Of a stretch of DNA of 64,000 nucleotides, positions 1 to 8,113 are shown in pieces. The DNA comes from CAZZKE01 sp964655005 (lineage in GTDB: Bacteria; Pseudomonadota; Alphaproteobacteria; Rhodospirillales; JABHCV01). Location of the stretch: assembly GCA_964655005.1 (NCBI GenBank), contig CAZZKE010000002.1:44853-108852 (forward strand), given 5' to 3'. The notes under the pieces were generated by a model that worked only from the letters and a program-made list of their open reading frames with translations, did no database searches and was not told the DNA's origin. Each line of letters starts with the position of its first letter. The stretch's first letter is position 1. The position numbers and the translations under genes were made by a program.

Positions 1-204
1 ATCGACAGCCTGGCCCTGCGGATTCGTCAGGTTGCCGAGGAAAATGACGTCGCCGTGGTCGAAAATCCACCCCTGGCCCGGGCCCTGTATGCGGCGGTCG
101 AACTGGACGAGGAAGTCCCCGGCGAACATTACATGGCGGTCGCCGAAGTTATCGGCTATGTGATGCGCCTGCGTGGCGAACTGCCGCCGCTCGAAAAACA
201 ATAG
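1..204 (+). CDS. flhB: Flagellar export apparatus protein FlhB, C-terminal end (partial)
   Basis: Only the last 67 codons are in the window; the gene enters from the left edge in frame 1. The visible part carries the conserved segment ENPPLARALY, which in FlhB/YscU proteins follows the self-cleaving NPTH loop in the cytoplasmic domain, and then the usual ending with a basic Arg-Leu-Arg-Gly stretch. FlhB is the substrate-specificity switch of the flagellar type III export gate in the inner membrane. The NPTH site itself lies outside the window. The cckA start is 3 bases after the stop, so the two are probably cotranscribed. The ENPPLAR core and the alphaproteobacterial flhB-cckA neighbourhood favour flagellar FlhB over an injectisome homologue. 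Confidence 0.9.
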   Translation: MDSLALRIRQVAEENDVAVVENPPLARALYAAVELDEEVPGEHYMAVAEVIGYVMRLRGELPPLEKQ

Positions 205-207
205 ATT

Positions 208-2709
208 ATGAAATTTCCCGCTCCATCACCCAAATCCATGACGCTTGGCGGCGTCCTGGCCGGGGGCGTTGCCAGCGCCGTGTTCGCGGCCCTGGTCCGG
301 GGTAATGCCGGGGCGAACGGCAGTAGTGGGTGGATGGCGGCGATGGCCGGTGGTCTGGCGGTTCTGGCGGGGGGTACGCTGGCCCTGCTGCTGTACCGCC
401 GGGGACGGAAAAATCAATCTGGCGAGTTGCTCGCGGCGGCATTCGAAAACAGCCCCGAGGCAATTTTCATCAGCGACCTGCCGCTGCTTGAATCGTCCCC
501 GTTTCGTTACGCCAACCAGGCTTTTCATGCACAGTTTCCCGATCTGGCGGCGGGCAACATGAATACGCCCGGCAGCCTGGAACGCATCGCCGGGTTACTG
601 GAAGGCGGCCAGCCGTCCGCCGATGAACTGGCCCGCCTGATTGCGGCGGCCGCCGCCGGCGAGCATGCCGAAGCGGAATTGCCGCTACGAATCGGCGGCG
701 ATGCTCTCGGCTGGCGGCATATTTCGGTAGCGCCGTTCGGCGAGGGCGGCGAGACGGCGCTGCTGTGGCGGTCGGAAGACATCACCGACCGGCACCGGAC
801 CAGCGCCCGGCAGCGGCGCGAATACGAAGCCATGACCGATTATATGGACCGCCTGCCGGTCGGATTTTTTTCCGCCGACGGAGAAGGCCGGATCGTTTAC
901 GCCAATCACATTATGAAGGACTGGCTGGGCCTTTCCCCGGACGCCATCGCCGAGCGTGAAATCCGTTTTTCCGATTTCGTGGTGGCCGCCAACCATGATG
1001 CCGGGACCGGACTTTCGAATACCCGGCACAATGGCGATGTCACCCTGCGAAGCGGCGATGGCAATCTGTTCCGCGCCTGCCTGTTGCAATCGGGGCGGAT
1101 GGACGACCATCAGGAACTGCTCTACAGCCGTTCGGTCCTGTTGCGTGACGTGGTCTGGCGCGACGATGAAGCAGATGGCGGACCGGCGGCGGCAAGCCGC
1201 CTGCGCTGGTTGTTCGACGAGGCGCCGGTGGGCATTGTCCTGCTTGACCTGCACGGCGAGGTCACCGACGTCAACCGGGCCTTCCTGAAATTATTGGGTG
1301 TGCACCGCGATGCCGTCGTCGGACGCGCCTTTACCGACCGCGTCAACAAGGAAGACCGCAGCGATGTCACCGCCCAGCTTTCCAAGGTGGTGATGGGAAT
1401 TATGCCGGCGACCCATCTGGAGGTACGCCTGCCGGCCATGGGCGAACGGGAACTGGTGGCCTCGCTGTATGGCAGCCGCATGGAAGACGGCGGCGGCGAG
1501 GTTTCGGGCCTGGTCCTGCATTTCATCGACAGCACGGAACAGAAAAATCTGGAGATACAATTCGCGCAATCCCAGAAAATGCAGGCGGTCGGGCAACTGG
1601 CCGGCGGCGTCGCCCATGACTTCAACAATCTGCTGACCGCGATGATCGGTTTTTCCGACCTGTTGCTGAGCCGCCACGGTCCCGACGATCCGTCGTTCGC
1701 GGATTTGATGCAGATCAAGCAGAACGCCAACCGGGCGACCAATCTGGTGCGCCAGTTACTGGCGTTTTCCCGGCAACAGAAACTGGAGCCGGTGATTATG
1801 GATGTCACCGAGGCGCTTGGCGACCTGTCCAACCTGCTGGGCCGGCTGATCGGCGAAAACATCGAGCTGTCGATATCTCACGAGCGCAACCTGGGTTTGC
1901 TGAAAGTCGATCGCGGCCAGTTCGACCAGGTGATAATAAACCTGGCGGTTAACGCCAGGGACGCCATGCCGGGCGGCGGCCGGCTTGCGATCAGCACTTC
2001 TAACGTGCAGATAGACGCCCCGGTGCAGCGCGGCCATGAAGTCATGAGCGCCGGTCGCTATGTGCTGATCGTCACCGCCGATTCCGGCGTCGGCATCCCG
2101 AAGGAAGCGATGCCGAGAATTTTCGAACCGTTCTTTTCAACCAAGGACACCGGCGCCGGCACCGGCCTTGGCCTTTCCACGGTATATGGCATTGTCCATC
2201 AAACGGGCGGTTATATCTTTGTCGACAGCGCCCCGGGCGAAGGCACCACGTTCAGCATCTACCTGCCGCGCTTCGGCGACGACGCCGCGATACCGGTGGC
2301 GGCGACCGGACCGTCCGGCGCCGGCGATGGCGACCTGACCGGCGAGGGCACGGTGTTGCTGGTTGAAGACGAAGAAGCGGTCCGCATGTTCGGCGCCCGG
2401 GCTTTGCGCAACAAGGGTTATCTGGTGCTTGAAGCGGAAGACGGCGAACAGGCGCTGGATGTGCTGAATGGCGATGATCGCAAGGTCGATCTGATTATTT
2501 CGGACATGGTCATGCCCGGCATGGACGGCCATACCCTGGTCAACCTGGTGCGCCACGAAATACCCGACATCAAGATTATTTTAATGTCCGGCTATTCCGA
2601 AAACGTGTTCGCCGACGAGGTCGAATCCGACCCCGGCATTTCCTTCCTGGCCAAGCCCTTCAGCCTGAAAGACCTGGCCGGCAAGGTGAAGGAGGTTATG
2701 GCGGGGTAA
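208..2709 (+). CDS. cckA: Hybrid sensor histidine kinase of the CckA type
   Basis: An 833-residue inner-membrane kinase. Two hydrophobic segments lie at about residues 12-31 and 43-63. They are followed by PAS-like sensor regions (roughly 75-200, 210-320 and 330-450), a HisKA domain with the phospho-acceptor in GGVAHDFNNLL (His470), a GHKL ATPase domain (N box NLAVNARDAMP, G boxes SGVGIP and GTGLGLSTVYG) and a C-terminal receiver with phospho-Asp766 in ISDMVMPG. In alphaproteobacteria CckA acts through the phosphotransferase ChpT to control the cell-cycle/flagellar regulator CtrA. The HDFNNLLTAMIGF box and the position next to flhB are typical of CckA. The coding region begins 3 bases after flhB. 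The stop codon TAA is also the first base triplet of a hairpin repeat (see 2707-2741). Confidence 0.9.
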   Translation: MKFPAPSPKSMTLGGVLAGGVASAVFAALVRGNAGANGSSGWMAAMAGGLAVLAGGTLALLLYRRGRKNQSGELLAAAFENSPEAIFISDLPLLESSPFRYANQAFHAQFPDLAAGNMNTPGSLERIAGLLEGGQPSADELARLIAAAAAGEHAEAELPLRIGGDALGWRHISVAPFGEGGETALLWRSEDITDRHRTSARQRREYEAMTDYMDRLPVGFFSADGEGRIVYANHIMKDWLGLSPDAIAEREIRFSDFVVAANHDAGTGLSNTRHNGDVTLRSGDGNLFRACLLQSGRMDDHQELLYSRSVLLRDVVWRDDEADGGPAAASRLRWLFDEAPVGIVLLDLHGEVTDVNRAFLKLLGVHRDAVVGRAFTDRVNKEDRSDVTAQLSKVVMGIMPATHLEVRLPAMGERELVASLYGSRMEDGGGEVSGLVLHFIDSTEQKNLEIQFAQSQKMQAVGQLAGGVAHDFNNLLTAMIGFSDLLLSRHGPDDPSFADLMQIKQNANRATNLVRQLLAFSRQQKLEPVIMDVTEALGDLSNLLGRLIGENIELSISHERNLGLLKVDRGQFDQVIINLAVNARDAMPGGGRLAISTSNVQIDAPVQRGHEVMSAGRYVLIVTADSGVGIPKEAMPRIFEPFFSTKDTGAGTGLGLSTVYGIVHQTGGYIFVDSAPGEGTTFSIYLPRFGDDAAIPVAATGPSGAGDGDLTGEGTVLLVEDEEAVRMFGARALRNKGYLVLEAEDGEQALDVLNGDDRKVDLIISDMVMPGMDGHTLVNLVRHEIPDIKIILMSGYSENVFADEVESDPGISFLAKPFSLKDLAGKVKEVMAG

Positions 2710-2741
2710 TACCAATGAGCATTGATAGAGACCCATTGAGA
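2707..2741 (+). repeat. Intergenic hairpin repeat, copy A
   Basis: The element starts on the cckA stop codon. It shows TAATACCA, then GCATTGAT, then AGACCCATTGA. About 28 of 33 positions match copy B (40085-40131, other strand) and about 26 of 33 match copy C (43735-43778). CAATG at 2713-2717 can pair with CATTG at 2732-2736, leaving the conserved GATA/AGACC in the loop. There is no T-run after it, so it is not a classical terminator. Confidence 0.6.
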
Positions 2742-2864
2742 TTCTCTCGAGTCCTCCGACGGGGCGCTGAGAGAGCCGCGACGGCGGCTTTCCAGGGCTC
2801 TCGGTCGGCTGGTTGTCGGACATGAACATGACGATATTGGGGGGCCTTGGCATTCAGGCCACTT
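2742..2864. other. Intergenic region between convergent cckA and nuclease gene
   Basis: No gene is supported here. A GC-rich inverted repeat (GAGAGCC at 2771-2777 with GGCTCTC at 2796-2802, and an inner GCCGC/GCGGC pair) could act as a transcription barrier between the convergent genes, but it lacks a T-run. Confidence 0.35.
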
Positions 2865-3232
2865 TCAATTCAGTTTTCGCCATTCCCAGGGGGCCATGAA
2901 TTCGCCGCGCCACAGCCCTTCCCGGCGGGATTTGGCGAAAAATTCGGCCCGGACGAATCTATCGCCGGTCCGCCTGTCGGCCAAGGCCCAGCCGTCGGCG
3001 ACCATGCTTTCATTGACGCTGATCGGGCCGACATAACACATGGCCGATGGATTGCCGTCCGGGTCCGGTATTATATCATTGCAGACCACCTTTCGCCCCC
3101 TCAGCAAGCTGGTCAGGGATTGCCGGGCCATATCGCCGCAACGCTGAACCTCGCCCTTGCTGGTCTTGCAGGTCTGTTCCAGTTCCGGGGCGTCTATCCC
3201 GTAAAGCCCGAATTCGACATCGCCAATGCGCA
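2865..3232 (-). CDS. Thermonuclease-like (SNase family) protein, N-terminus lost in assembly gap
   Basis: About 122 residues are readable before the gene runs into the N-run at 3233-3332. The segment matches the staphylococcal-nuclease fold (PF00565 type): an IDAPE motif, a conserved Cys pair region, the AMCYVG...VNESMVADGWA stretch, and the family ending EGLWRGEF...PWEWR. Such proteins are usually secreted or periplasmic calcium-dependent nucleases, and a signal peptide would lie in the missing part. An open frame continues on the far side of the gap, but that sequence is coding for the membrane protein on the other strand, so I do not join it. The first active-site Arg cannot be checked. 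Confidence 0.75.
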
Positions 3233-3332
3233 NNNNNNNNNNNNNNNNNNNNNNNNNNNNNNNNNNNNNNNNNNNNNNNNNNNNNNNNNNNNNNNNNNNN
3301 NNNNNNNNNNNNNNNNNNNNNNNNNNNNNNNN
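3233..3332. other. Assembly gap (100 N), true missing sequence
   Basis: A run of exactly 100 N. Unlike the other two gaps in the window, its flanks share no duplicated sequence, so the real gap length is unknown. It hides the 5' end of the nuclease gene and possibly the promoter or start of the next gene. Confidence 0.95.
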
Positions 3333-3339
3333 CGGCCCC

Positions 3340-5289
3340 ATGGACGCCATAGCGACGGTTATTTCCATTGCTCTTCCGGCCCTCGGCTGGGGCGGGCTGG
3401 CCGTCTCTTCCGGGATGCGGGCATCGCTCGGCGGTGGCTGGGGCAGCCGTCTGCTGCTGGGCCTGGGTATCCTGACGCTGCTGCTGTATGTCTTCAATGT
3501 GGTGCTGGATGCGCCGCTCGGCCTGACCGCCCGGATAACCGCCGGGGCCGGCATCGGCCTGCTTGGCCTGGGCCTCTACCGGAACCGTGATGAACTGTCA
3601 TGGTGGAAAATACTGTCACACCCGGTGACGGTTTTCTGCGTGTTGCTGGTCGCCCTGGCATGGTGGCAAGGGCCGGCCGGATACCTGCCTTACGCCTGGG
3701 ACGAATACACCAATTGGCTGGGCGCTTCGAAACAAATATTTTTCAAGGACACCTGGATCGCCCCGGACATGCACTATCCCCACCCCGAATACCCGCCGGG
3801 GTGGCGGTTGCTGGTTATCTACCCTTCCCTGGTGCTGGGCCGATACGACGAATACCACGCCCTGTTCACCCTGAGCGTGATGCATTTCGGATTTCTTGGA
3901 ATGGTTTTCGAAGTAATCGAAGCGACCCTGAAAAGCCGTTCCCGGTGGTCCGCCGCGACCCGGCGATTGCTGTCCTGGGCAATTTTGCTGTGCCTGATTT
4001 TGGTCGAGGCTACATGGAAGCTGATCCCGCAAGATGTGCTGATCGAAAGGCCGCAAATCTATCTGTTCACGGCCGGCATTCTGCTGGCGGTCCTGGCCGG
4101 CGAGCGAAAAACGGACCGGCTGGGGCTGGCCGCGGGGCTCGGCCTGATTATGGCGTTCGGCTACCTGATCAAGTCATCGATGATCGTTTTCATCCCGTCG
4201 CTGCTGCTGATCGGCGGCTATCTGGTGCTGCGGGAGGTTAATTGGTCGCGGCAATTTACCGCCCGCCAATTCAAAAACAGCGTCCTTATAGTCGCCCTCG
4301 TGGTGTTGCCATTCGTCGCCACATATTTAAGCTGGCAAGCCTTGAAAACCGGCAGCCGCTGCAATTCTTCCATTTTGCAACTGTTGCAACCGGATTCCCT
4401 GACCCTGATCGTTGGCGAACAGGCCGGCCGGATCGGCGCCGATTACATGTCGGCCCTGTTCGGGTATCTGTTTTCTTATAAGGCTCCCGTGACCCTGTTC
4501 GCCGTGCTGTCGCTTGGCTGGGCGTTGCGTGACGCGAGGTGGCGTTTGGGGGTGCTGACCCTAATCGTTTTTATCGGGACATATATCCTGGCCCTGTACT
4601 GGAATTATCTGGTTTGCGCCGACTGGTTTAACGACTACCTGTCATCGTTACAGCGTTACATACGGGTGCCGCTGCGATCCCTTCATTTGATCGGATTGAT
4701 GTTTGGCCTGATGGCCACCGTCTTGCTGCTGGAAAAGCGGTTCGCCGCCACCGCCAGGATATTCGCCCCGGCGCTTCCCGCCGGCGTGGCGCTGTTGATG
4801 GCTTTTACCGTCTGGCAGGCCAACGCCGCGCTCCGCGAAACCCATCAACGCCGCCTTGAGCCCTATCTAGCGGCCCGTGTAAATCTGGTTCGCGAGCAGC
4901 TTCCGGCACTGGTTTCGCTGACCTCGAAGGAAGCCATTAAACGACCGAAGATTCTGATAATTTCCAGCGCTGAAAATGAATTCGACGCCCTGGTCGCCGG
5001 CTACCTGACGATAGCCATCGACCCCGAACGGGCTTTGCTGCCCTTTGCTTTCAGTAGTCTGCAAATCAGGAAGGCCGGGATTAACTACGGCAACGCCCCG
5101 GTTTCCGATGCGGGCATCCGGGCCATACTGGAACAAAACAATGTCATCTGGCCCCTGGAAAGCTTCCCGGCCCTGCGAGACGCCTTGTTGGAAATGACCG
5201 GCAATGCAAGCTGCGCCGAACGGCCAACGGACTATTTTATCGTCGCCGGCCCGAACGACGGCAATTCGTATTCATGCGAAAGTAAATGA
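3340..5289 (+). CDS. GT-C type multi-spanning membrane glycosyltransferase-like protein
   Basis: 649 residues from the first ATG after the gap; the true start could lie in the gap. The protein has about a dozen hydrophobic segments through residue 500 or so and then a soluble C-terminal part. An Asp-Glu pair in YAWDEYTNW (Asp121-Glu122) sits in the first large loop after several membrane spans. That is where lipid-linked-sugar (GT-C/GT39-like) transferases carry their catalytic acidic residues. These enzymes move a sugar from a polyprenyl-phosphate carrier to an envelope acceptor on the outer face of the inner membrane. The convergent GT2 gene next door resembles the synthases that make such donors. 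Family membership is inferred from topology and the DE motif, and the acceptor is unknown. Confidence 0.6.
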   Translation: MDAIATVISIALPALGWGGLAVSSGMRASLGGGWGSRLLLGLGILTLLLYVFNVVLDAPLGLTARITAGAGIGLLGLGLYRNRDELSWWKILSHPVTVFCVLLVALAWWQGPAGYLPYAWDEYTNWLGASKQIFFKDTWIAPDMHYPHPEYPPGWRLLVIYPSLVLGRYDEYHALFTLSVMHFGFLGMVFEVIEATLKSRSRWSAATRRLLSWAILLCLILVEATWKLIPQDVLIERPQIYLFTAGILLAVLAGERKTDRLGLAAGLGLIMAFGYLIKSSMIVFIPSLLLIGGYLVLREVNWSRQFTARQFKNSVLIVALVVLPFVATYLSWQALKTGSRCNSSILQLLQPDSLTLIVGEQAGRIGADYMSALFGYLFSYKAPVTLFAVLSLGWALRDARWRLGVLTLIVFIGTYILALYWNYLVCADWFNDYLSSLQRYIRVPLRSLHLIGLMFGLMATVLLLEKRFAATARIFAPALPAGVALLMAFTVWQANAALRETHQRRLEPYLAARVNLVREQLPALVSLTSKEAIKRPKILIISSAENEFDALVAGYLTIAIDPERALLPFAFSSLQIRKAGINYGNAPVSDAGIRAILEQNNVIWPLESFPALRDALLEMTGNASCAERPTDYFIVAGPNDGNSYSCESK

Positions 5290-5292
5290 ATG

Positions 5293-6186
5293 TTATTTGT
5301 TCGAGCGAATAATCAGTTCCGACAACAAGCCGAAAAACAGCGCCTGCATGCCGATCAATCCGGTACCGAGCACAAAGTTGACATTCCGAACCGGTTTTTC
5401 GGCCCCGTCGAAGGCCCAGATTGAAATCTCTACCAGGAAATCGACCGTGGCCAGGCCCAGAAACAGGGCCGCCACGGGACCGAATATGGCGAACGGCCTG
5501 ATTCCGATCAGGACCATCAAAATTTGCGGCAAGACCCGGAACGGATAGCTGAACCCGACGAATGATTTGCCGTTCTCGCGCAGATTAAATTGCACCGGAA
5601 CCTGTTCAAACATCATGCCCTTGTGATAACCGTCGAGCAGCAGTTGCTGGGTGTAATTATAACTTCCCGGCAGGTAGGCCACATTCAGGTAGTTTTTATC
5701 GACGGCCAGAATGCCGGGTTGGCTATCCAGGATATCCCAATGGGTCAAGGCGTTCATCAGCCAGGTAAAAACCCGGTTTCCCAAACGCCTGACCAGGGGC
5801 ATGGTGTAGCCGATCCGGTCCAGCCTGTTGCCGTAAACGATGTTGGCCCGGCCTTCCAGGATCGGCAATAGCAAGGATGCTATATCTTCCGGATTATGCT
5901 GTAGATCGGCGTCGATCTTGGTCAGGATGTCGTATCCGGCATCGCGCCCGTAGACCAGCCCCCGCCAGACCGTCGCCCCCAGTTTCATATTACGGGGATT
6001 GCGGATGACTTTATCGGCGCCGGCCTGTTTCGCCAGCGCCGCAGTTTCATCGGATGAACCGTCATCGATAATCAGGATTTCCGGCTCGACCCCCAATTTC
6101 CGAAGAGATTCGAAACACGACCGCACGCCGGTGATGGCTTTTACAATGGTGCCAGCCTCGTTATAGGCCGGCATCAGGATCAACAT
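5293..6186 (-). CDS. Family 2 glycosyltransferase, polyprenyl-phosphate sugar synthase-like
   Basis: 297 residues from ATG 6186, which follows the upstream gene's stop by 4 bases. A longer frame from 6237 would overlap that gene by 47 bases and begins with a non-conserved Pro/Ser-rich stretch. The GT-A fold is clear: LMPAYNEAGTI at the start, IIDDGSSDET, and the metal/nucleotide-binding stretch TKIDADLQHNPED. Two hydrophobic segments occur near the C-terminus. Dolichyl/undecaprenyl-phosphate mannose or glucose synthases look like this and load the lipid donor used by GT-C enzymes, which fits the convergent gene at 3340-5289. It probably forms an operon with the transglutaminase-like gene upstream. 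Confidence 0.8.
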   Translation of the reverse strand: MLILMPAYNEAGTIVKAITGVRSCFESLRKLGVEPEILIIDDGSSDETAALAKQAGADKVIRNPRNMKLGATVWRGLVYGRDAGYDILTKIDADLQHNPEDIASLLLPILEGRANIVYGNRLDRIGYTMPLVRRLGNRVFTWLMNALTHWDILDSQPGILAVDKNYLNVAYLPGSYNYTQQLLLDGYHKGMMFEQVPVQFNLRENGKSFVGFSYPFRVLPQILMVLIGIRPFAIFGPVAALFLGLATVDFLVEISIWAFDGAEKPVRNVNFVLGTGLIGMQALFFGLLSELIIRSNK

Positions 6187-6190
6187 TTTC

Positions 6191-7084
6191 TTATGGCGCA
6201 ATGGACTTGCCGAGCTTCGTGCGGGTGGCGGGATCATCGCTGAAATAATAGATATCCGTTAGCGGGCCTTTCCGGTCGAACCAGACAATACCGTCATCGG
6301 TATATTTCATGCCGCCGTTCCAGATTCGGTTCATGGTTTCACGGGCGGTCGGGTCGGCCATCATTTCCATGGCGCTGAGACCGCCGGAGGCGTTTTTTGG
6401 CGAGGCGTTAATCATCGGATCCAGCATCACCCAGCGGGATTGTTCGGCGGAATAGAATTCCGGGAAAATATGATTCGCCGTAACCGGCTTCCAATCGCGC
6501 GAAAAGCGTAACAGGCGCGCCTTGAAGCCGGCGTTACGCATCAAGGCGACGGTGGCCTCGCCGACCGTGCCACAGGCGGTTTGGGCGTTGACCAGGTAGT
6601 ATACGAAATCCTCGGCGCGGTAATCCTTTTCGTTGGCGAATACGCTATCGGCGACGGTCCGTTTATTGGAAAGGTTGGCGCGGTAATAGCCGTTAACCAA
6701 ACCCATGATATCGAACGCCCGTTGGTCGGACGGGTATTTTCCGGGCGCGGTGTCGATAATTGCGGAATATCGTTCAAGGAACCCCTTGTAGGCGGCAAGG
6801 CCGGTCGCGGTCGGCGTCAACGAAACCTGTTCGCTTAGCGGTAAATCGAATGCCGGAATATGTCCCCGCCGGTCGTCGAAATCGGCGTTTCTGGCGATCT
6901 GGTCGAATACGGCGTCCGTTTGCGACACGACGCGACGCGAAGTATTGAGCGTCCGATTGATGTATGGTTCATCGAAAACAACAAACCGGTACAGATTAGC
7001 CACCCGTTGCCGCTGCATAACAACCGCCACGGCCACCAGGGAAAATGCGGTGAGTAAAATAACCTTGGCTAATCTTGCCGACAC
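6191..7084 (-). CDS. Membrane-anchored transglutaminase-like (papain-fold) protein
   Basis: 297 residues with an N-terminal hydrophobic segment (about residues 8-23) that anchors or exports it. The C-terminal half carries a transglutaminase-core triad: Cys171 in TACGTVGEA, His205 in ANHIFPEF and Asp222 in VMLDPM. All three are present, so it may be an active Cys enzyme (peptidase or transglutaminase-like) in the periplasm. It is the first gene of a leftward pair with the GT2 gene, which suggests a role in envelope or exopolysaccharide work. A CRP-type site lies 145 bases upstream but is better placed for the rightward RNA at 7278. The substrate is unknown. Confidence 0.7.
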   Translation of the reverse strand: MSARLAKVILLTAFSLVAVAVVMQRQRVANLYRFVVFDEPYINRTLNTSRRVVSQTDAVFDQIARNADFDDRRGHIPAFDLPLSEQVSLTPTATGLAAYKGFLERYSAIIDTAPGKYPSDQRAFDIMGLVNGYYRANLSNKRTVADSVFANEKDYRAEDFVYYLVNAQTACGTVGEATVALMRNAGFKARLLRFSRDWKPVTANHIFPEFYSAEQSRWVMLDPMINASPKNASGGLSAMEMMADPTARETMNRIWNGGMKYTDDGIVWFDRKGPLTDIYYFSDDPATRTKLGKSIAP

Positions 7085-7228
7085 GTCACGTTCCTCGCAT
7101 TAATGTTACCCGAACCGGGGAGCCTGGAAATAATACAGGCGCTAAATCTAATATTATTTTTCTATTTTTTCAATTACTTGGGCGGATAGTCACAATTTTT
7201 TTTCAAGAATGACATTTTTTTCGGCCTA

Positions 7229-7246
7229 CTGTGACGCAGATCACAG
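7229..7246. promoter_or_regulatory. CRP/FNR-family binding site
   Basis: CTGTGACGCAGATCACAG is a perfect 18-base dyad of the form TGTGA-N6-TCACA, the full CRP consensus. Its centre is about 43-45 bases upstream of the start expected from the -10 box TATGAT at 7270-7275, close to the class II activator position. It also lies 145 bases upstream of the leftward transglutaminase-like gene. Confidence 0.75.
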
Positions 7247-7269
7247 CCCTTGCGGCGCTGATGTGGTCT

Positions 7270-7275
7270 TATGAT
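7270..7275 (+). promoter_or_regulatory. -10 box of candidate small RNA promoter
   Basis: TATGAT matches five of six consensus bases. The -35 region (CTTGCG/TTGCGG near 7249-7255) is weak and its spacing short, which is expected of a promoter that depends on the CRP-type activator bound just upstream. Confidence 0.5.
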
Positions 7276-7277
7276 CG

Positions 7278-7368
7278 TGTCGGAGGGCCTCCCCTCCCCC
7301 CGCGCTTCAAGCGCACCTCCGACATCCCCTGTTAAACTCGCCGGCCCCGAATGGGGCCGGTTTTTTTT
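7278..7368 (+). ncRNA. Candidate small RNA with C-rich anti-Shine-Dalgarno loop
   Basis: A compact non-coding unit of about 90 bases between divergent genes. A 9-bp stem (7278-7286 with 7316-7324) encloses a C-rich run CCTCCCCTCCCCCC (7288-7301) and a small GCGCT/AGCGC hairpin (7302-7314). A strong terminator ends it. CCUCC-rich loops are known in several alphaproteobacterial regulatory RNAs that pair with ribosome-binding sites. I find no credible ORF inside. Assignment to a known family is not possible by eye. Confidence 0.55.
7341..7368 (+). terminator. Rho-independent terminator of the small RNA
   Basis: CCGGCCCC (7341-7348), loop GAAT, GGGGCCGG (7353-7360), then eight T. A textbook rightward terminator. 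No protein gene ends upstream of it on this strand, which supports a separate RNA transcript. Confidence 0.85.
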
Positions 7369-7372
7369 GCCT

Positions 7373-7942
7373 TTACAGTTCAAGCAGGCTCGGCGCTTTT
7401 TCGATCACTTCAAGCAGAATACGTTCGGCGGTTTCCAGTTGCCGGTTGATTTTATCAGGCGTCTTTTCCTTGTAGGGGCTGGCCGAAAGTTTCACCTGCG
7501 CCTCGTTAAGGGTTCTTAGTTCACGGGTGAATACTTCACGCAAACCGAGCGGCAGGTATCGATCTTCCGAAATGACCATGAAAAAACCCAAGGCGCCCTT
7601 CAGCAATATCGACCAGATAGCTATTACCAGATCGTCGAATCGGTCTATCAAGTCGTCCTTAGAGCCCCGATCCAGGCCTTGCAATTTCTTTTCGATTATA
7701 AGCAGGAAGGTAAGAAGTTCGGACGTCAGGTTTTGAAATTCCAGATAGTCCCCGAACTGCACATCGAACCCTTTGACTTCCAGGACATCGACGCTGACGC
7801 GGAGTTTTTCCAGCCGTTTGGCGAACACCCCCATGAAGCGTTCGACATCCTTCTTTCTCAAGGCGTTCTGTTCGGCCCTGCTTTTCTCGGCGATCCGGTC
7901 GCTGGGTCTCTTGTCCTGCTTGGTCATCTCGTTCAGGCTCAT
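7373..7942 (-). CDS. Conserved-looking protein of unknown function (189 aa)
   Basis: I do not recognise a family. The product is mostly helical and highly charged at its N-terminus (many Lys/Arg/Glu in the first 30 residues), so it should be cytosolic. There is no signal peptide, and one mildly hydrophobic stretch (about residues 100-125, containing AIWSILLKGALGFFMV) could be a buried helix or a peripheral membrane contact. It stands alone on the minus strand, with the small RNA terminator just beyond its stop and the heat-shock gene divergent to it. Confidence 0.6.
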   Translation of the reverse strand: MSLNEMTKQDKRPSDRIAEKSRAEQNALRKKDVERFMGVFAKRLEKLRVSVDVLEVKGFDVQFGDYLEFQNLTSELLTFLLIIEKKLQGLDRGSKDDLIDRFDDLVIAIWSILLKGALGFFMVISEDRYLPLGLREVFTRELRTLNEAQVKLSASPYKEKTPDKINRQLETAERILLEVIEKAPSLLEL

Positions 7943-8037
7943 GTATTATCTGCGAATCCACTGCCTGATTTTACGCATTTATCGGCTTTTTCGCCAGCGC
8001 TTGACATTTCCCGCTTTCCAGCCAACTTTGGGATGTT

Positions 8038-8113
8038 CCGGCGGCGCCTTTCGGGCCGCCGGTAACCACGACGACAACCGCGCGCTCGCTCAATTTTCAA
8101 GAGGAGACGGTCC
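8038..8113 (+). promoter_or_regulatory. ROSE-like RNA thermometer in the hsp20 leader
   Basis: Two hairpins precede the start codon. The first is a perfect 8-bp stem (CCGGCGGC 8038-8045 with GCCGCCGG 8055-8062). The second contains TCGCTC (8086-8091), which pairs with GAGGA (8101-8105) of the ribosome-binding site with one bulged G. Outer pairs C8085-G8106, G8084-C8108 and C8083-G8109 extend it. U(U/C)GCU opposite the Shine-Dalgarno with a bulged G is the signature of ROSE elements of rhizobial small heat-shock genes. A CTTGACA box at 8000-8006 is a possible -35 element. Confidence 0.7.

Noticed and set aside
2865..3590. Open frames that run through the N-run at 3233-3332 on both strands
   Set aside because: They are open only because N codons do not stop translation; the two sides belong to different genes on opposite strands.
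5293..6237. Longer GT2 protein starting at 6237
   Set aside because: It would overlap the upstream gene by 47 bases and adds a Pro/Ser-rich stretch that is not part of the family; ATG 6186 directly precedes the conserved LMPAYNEAG.
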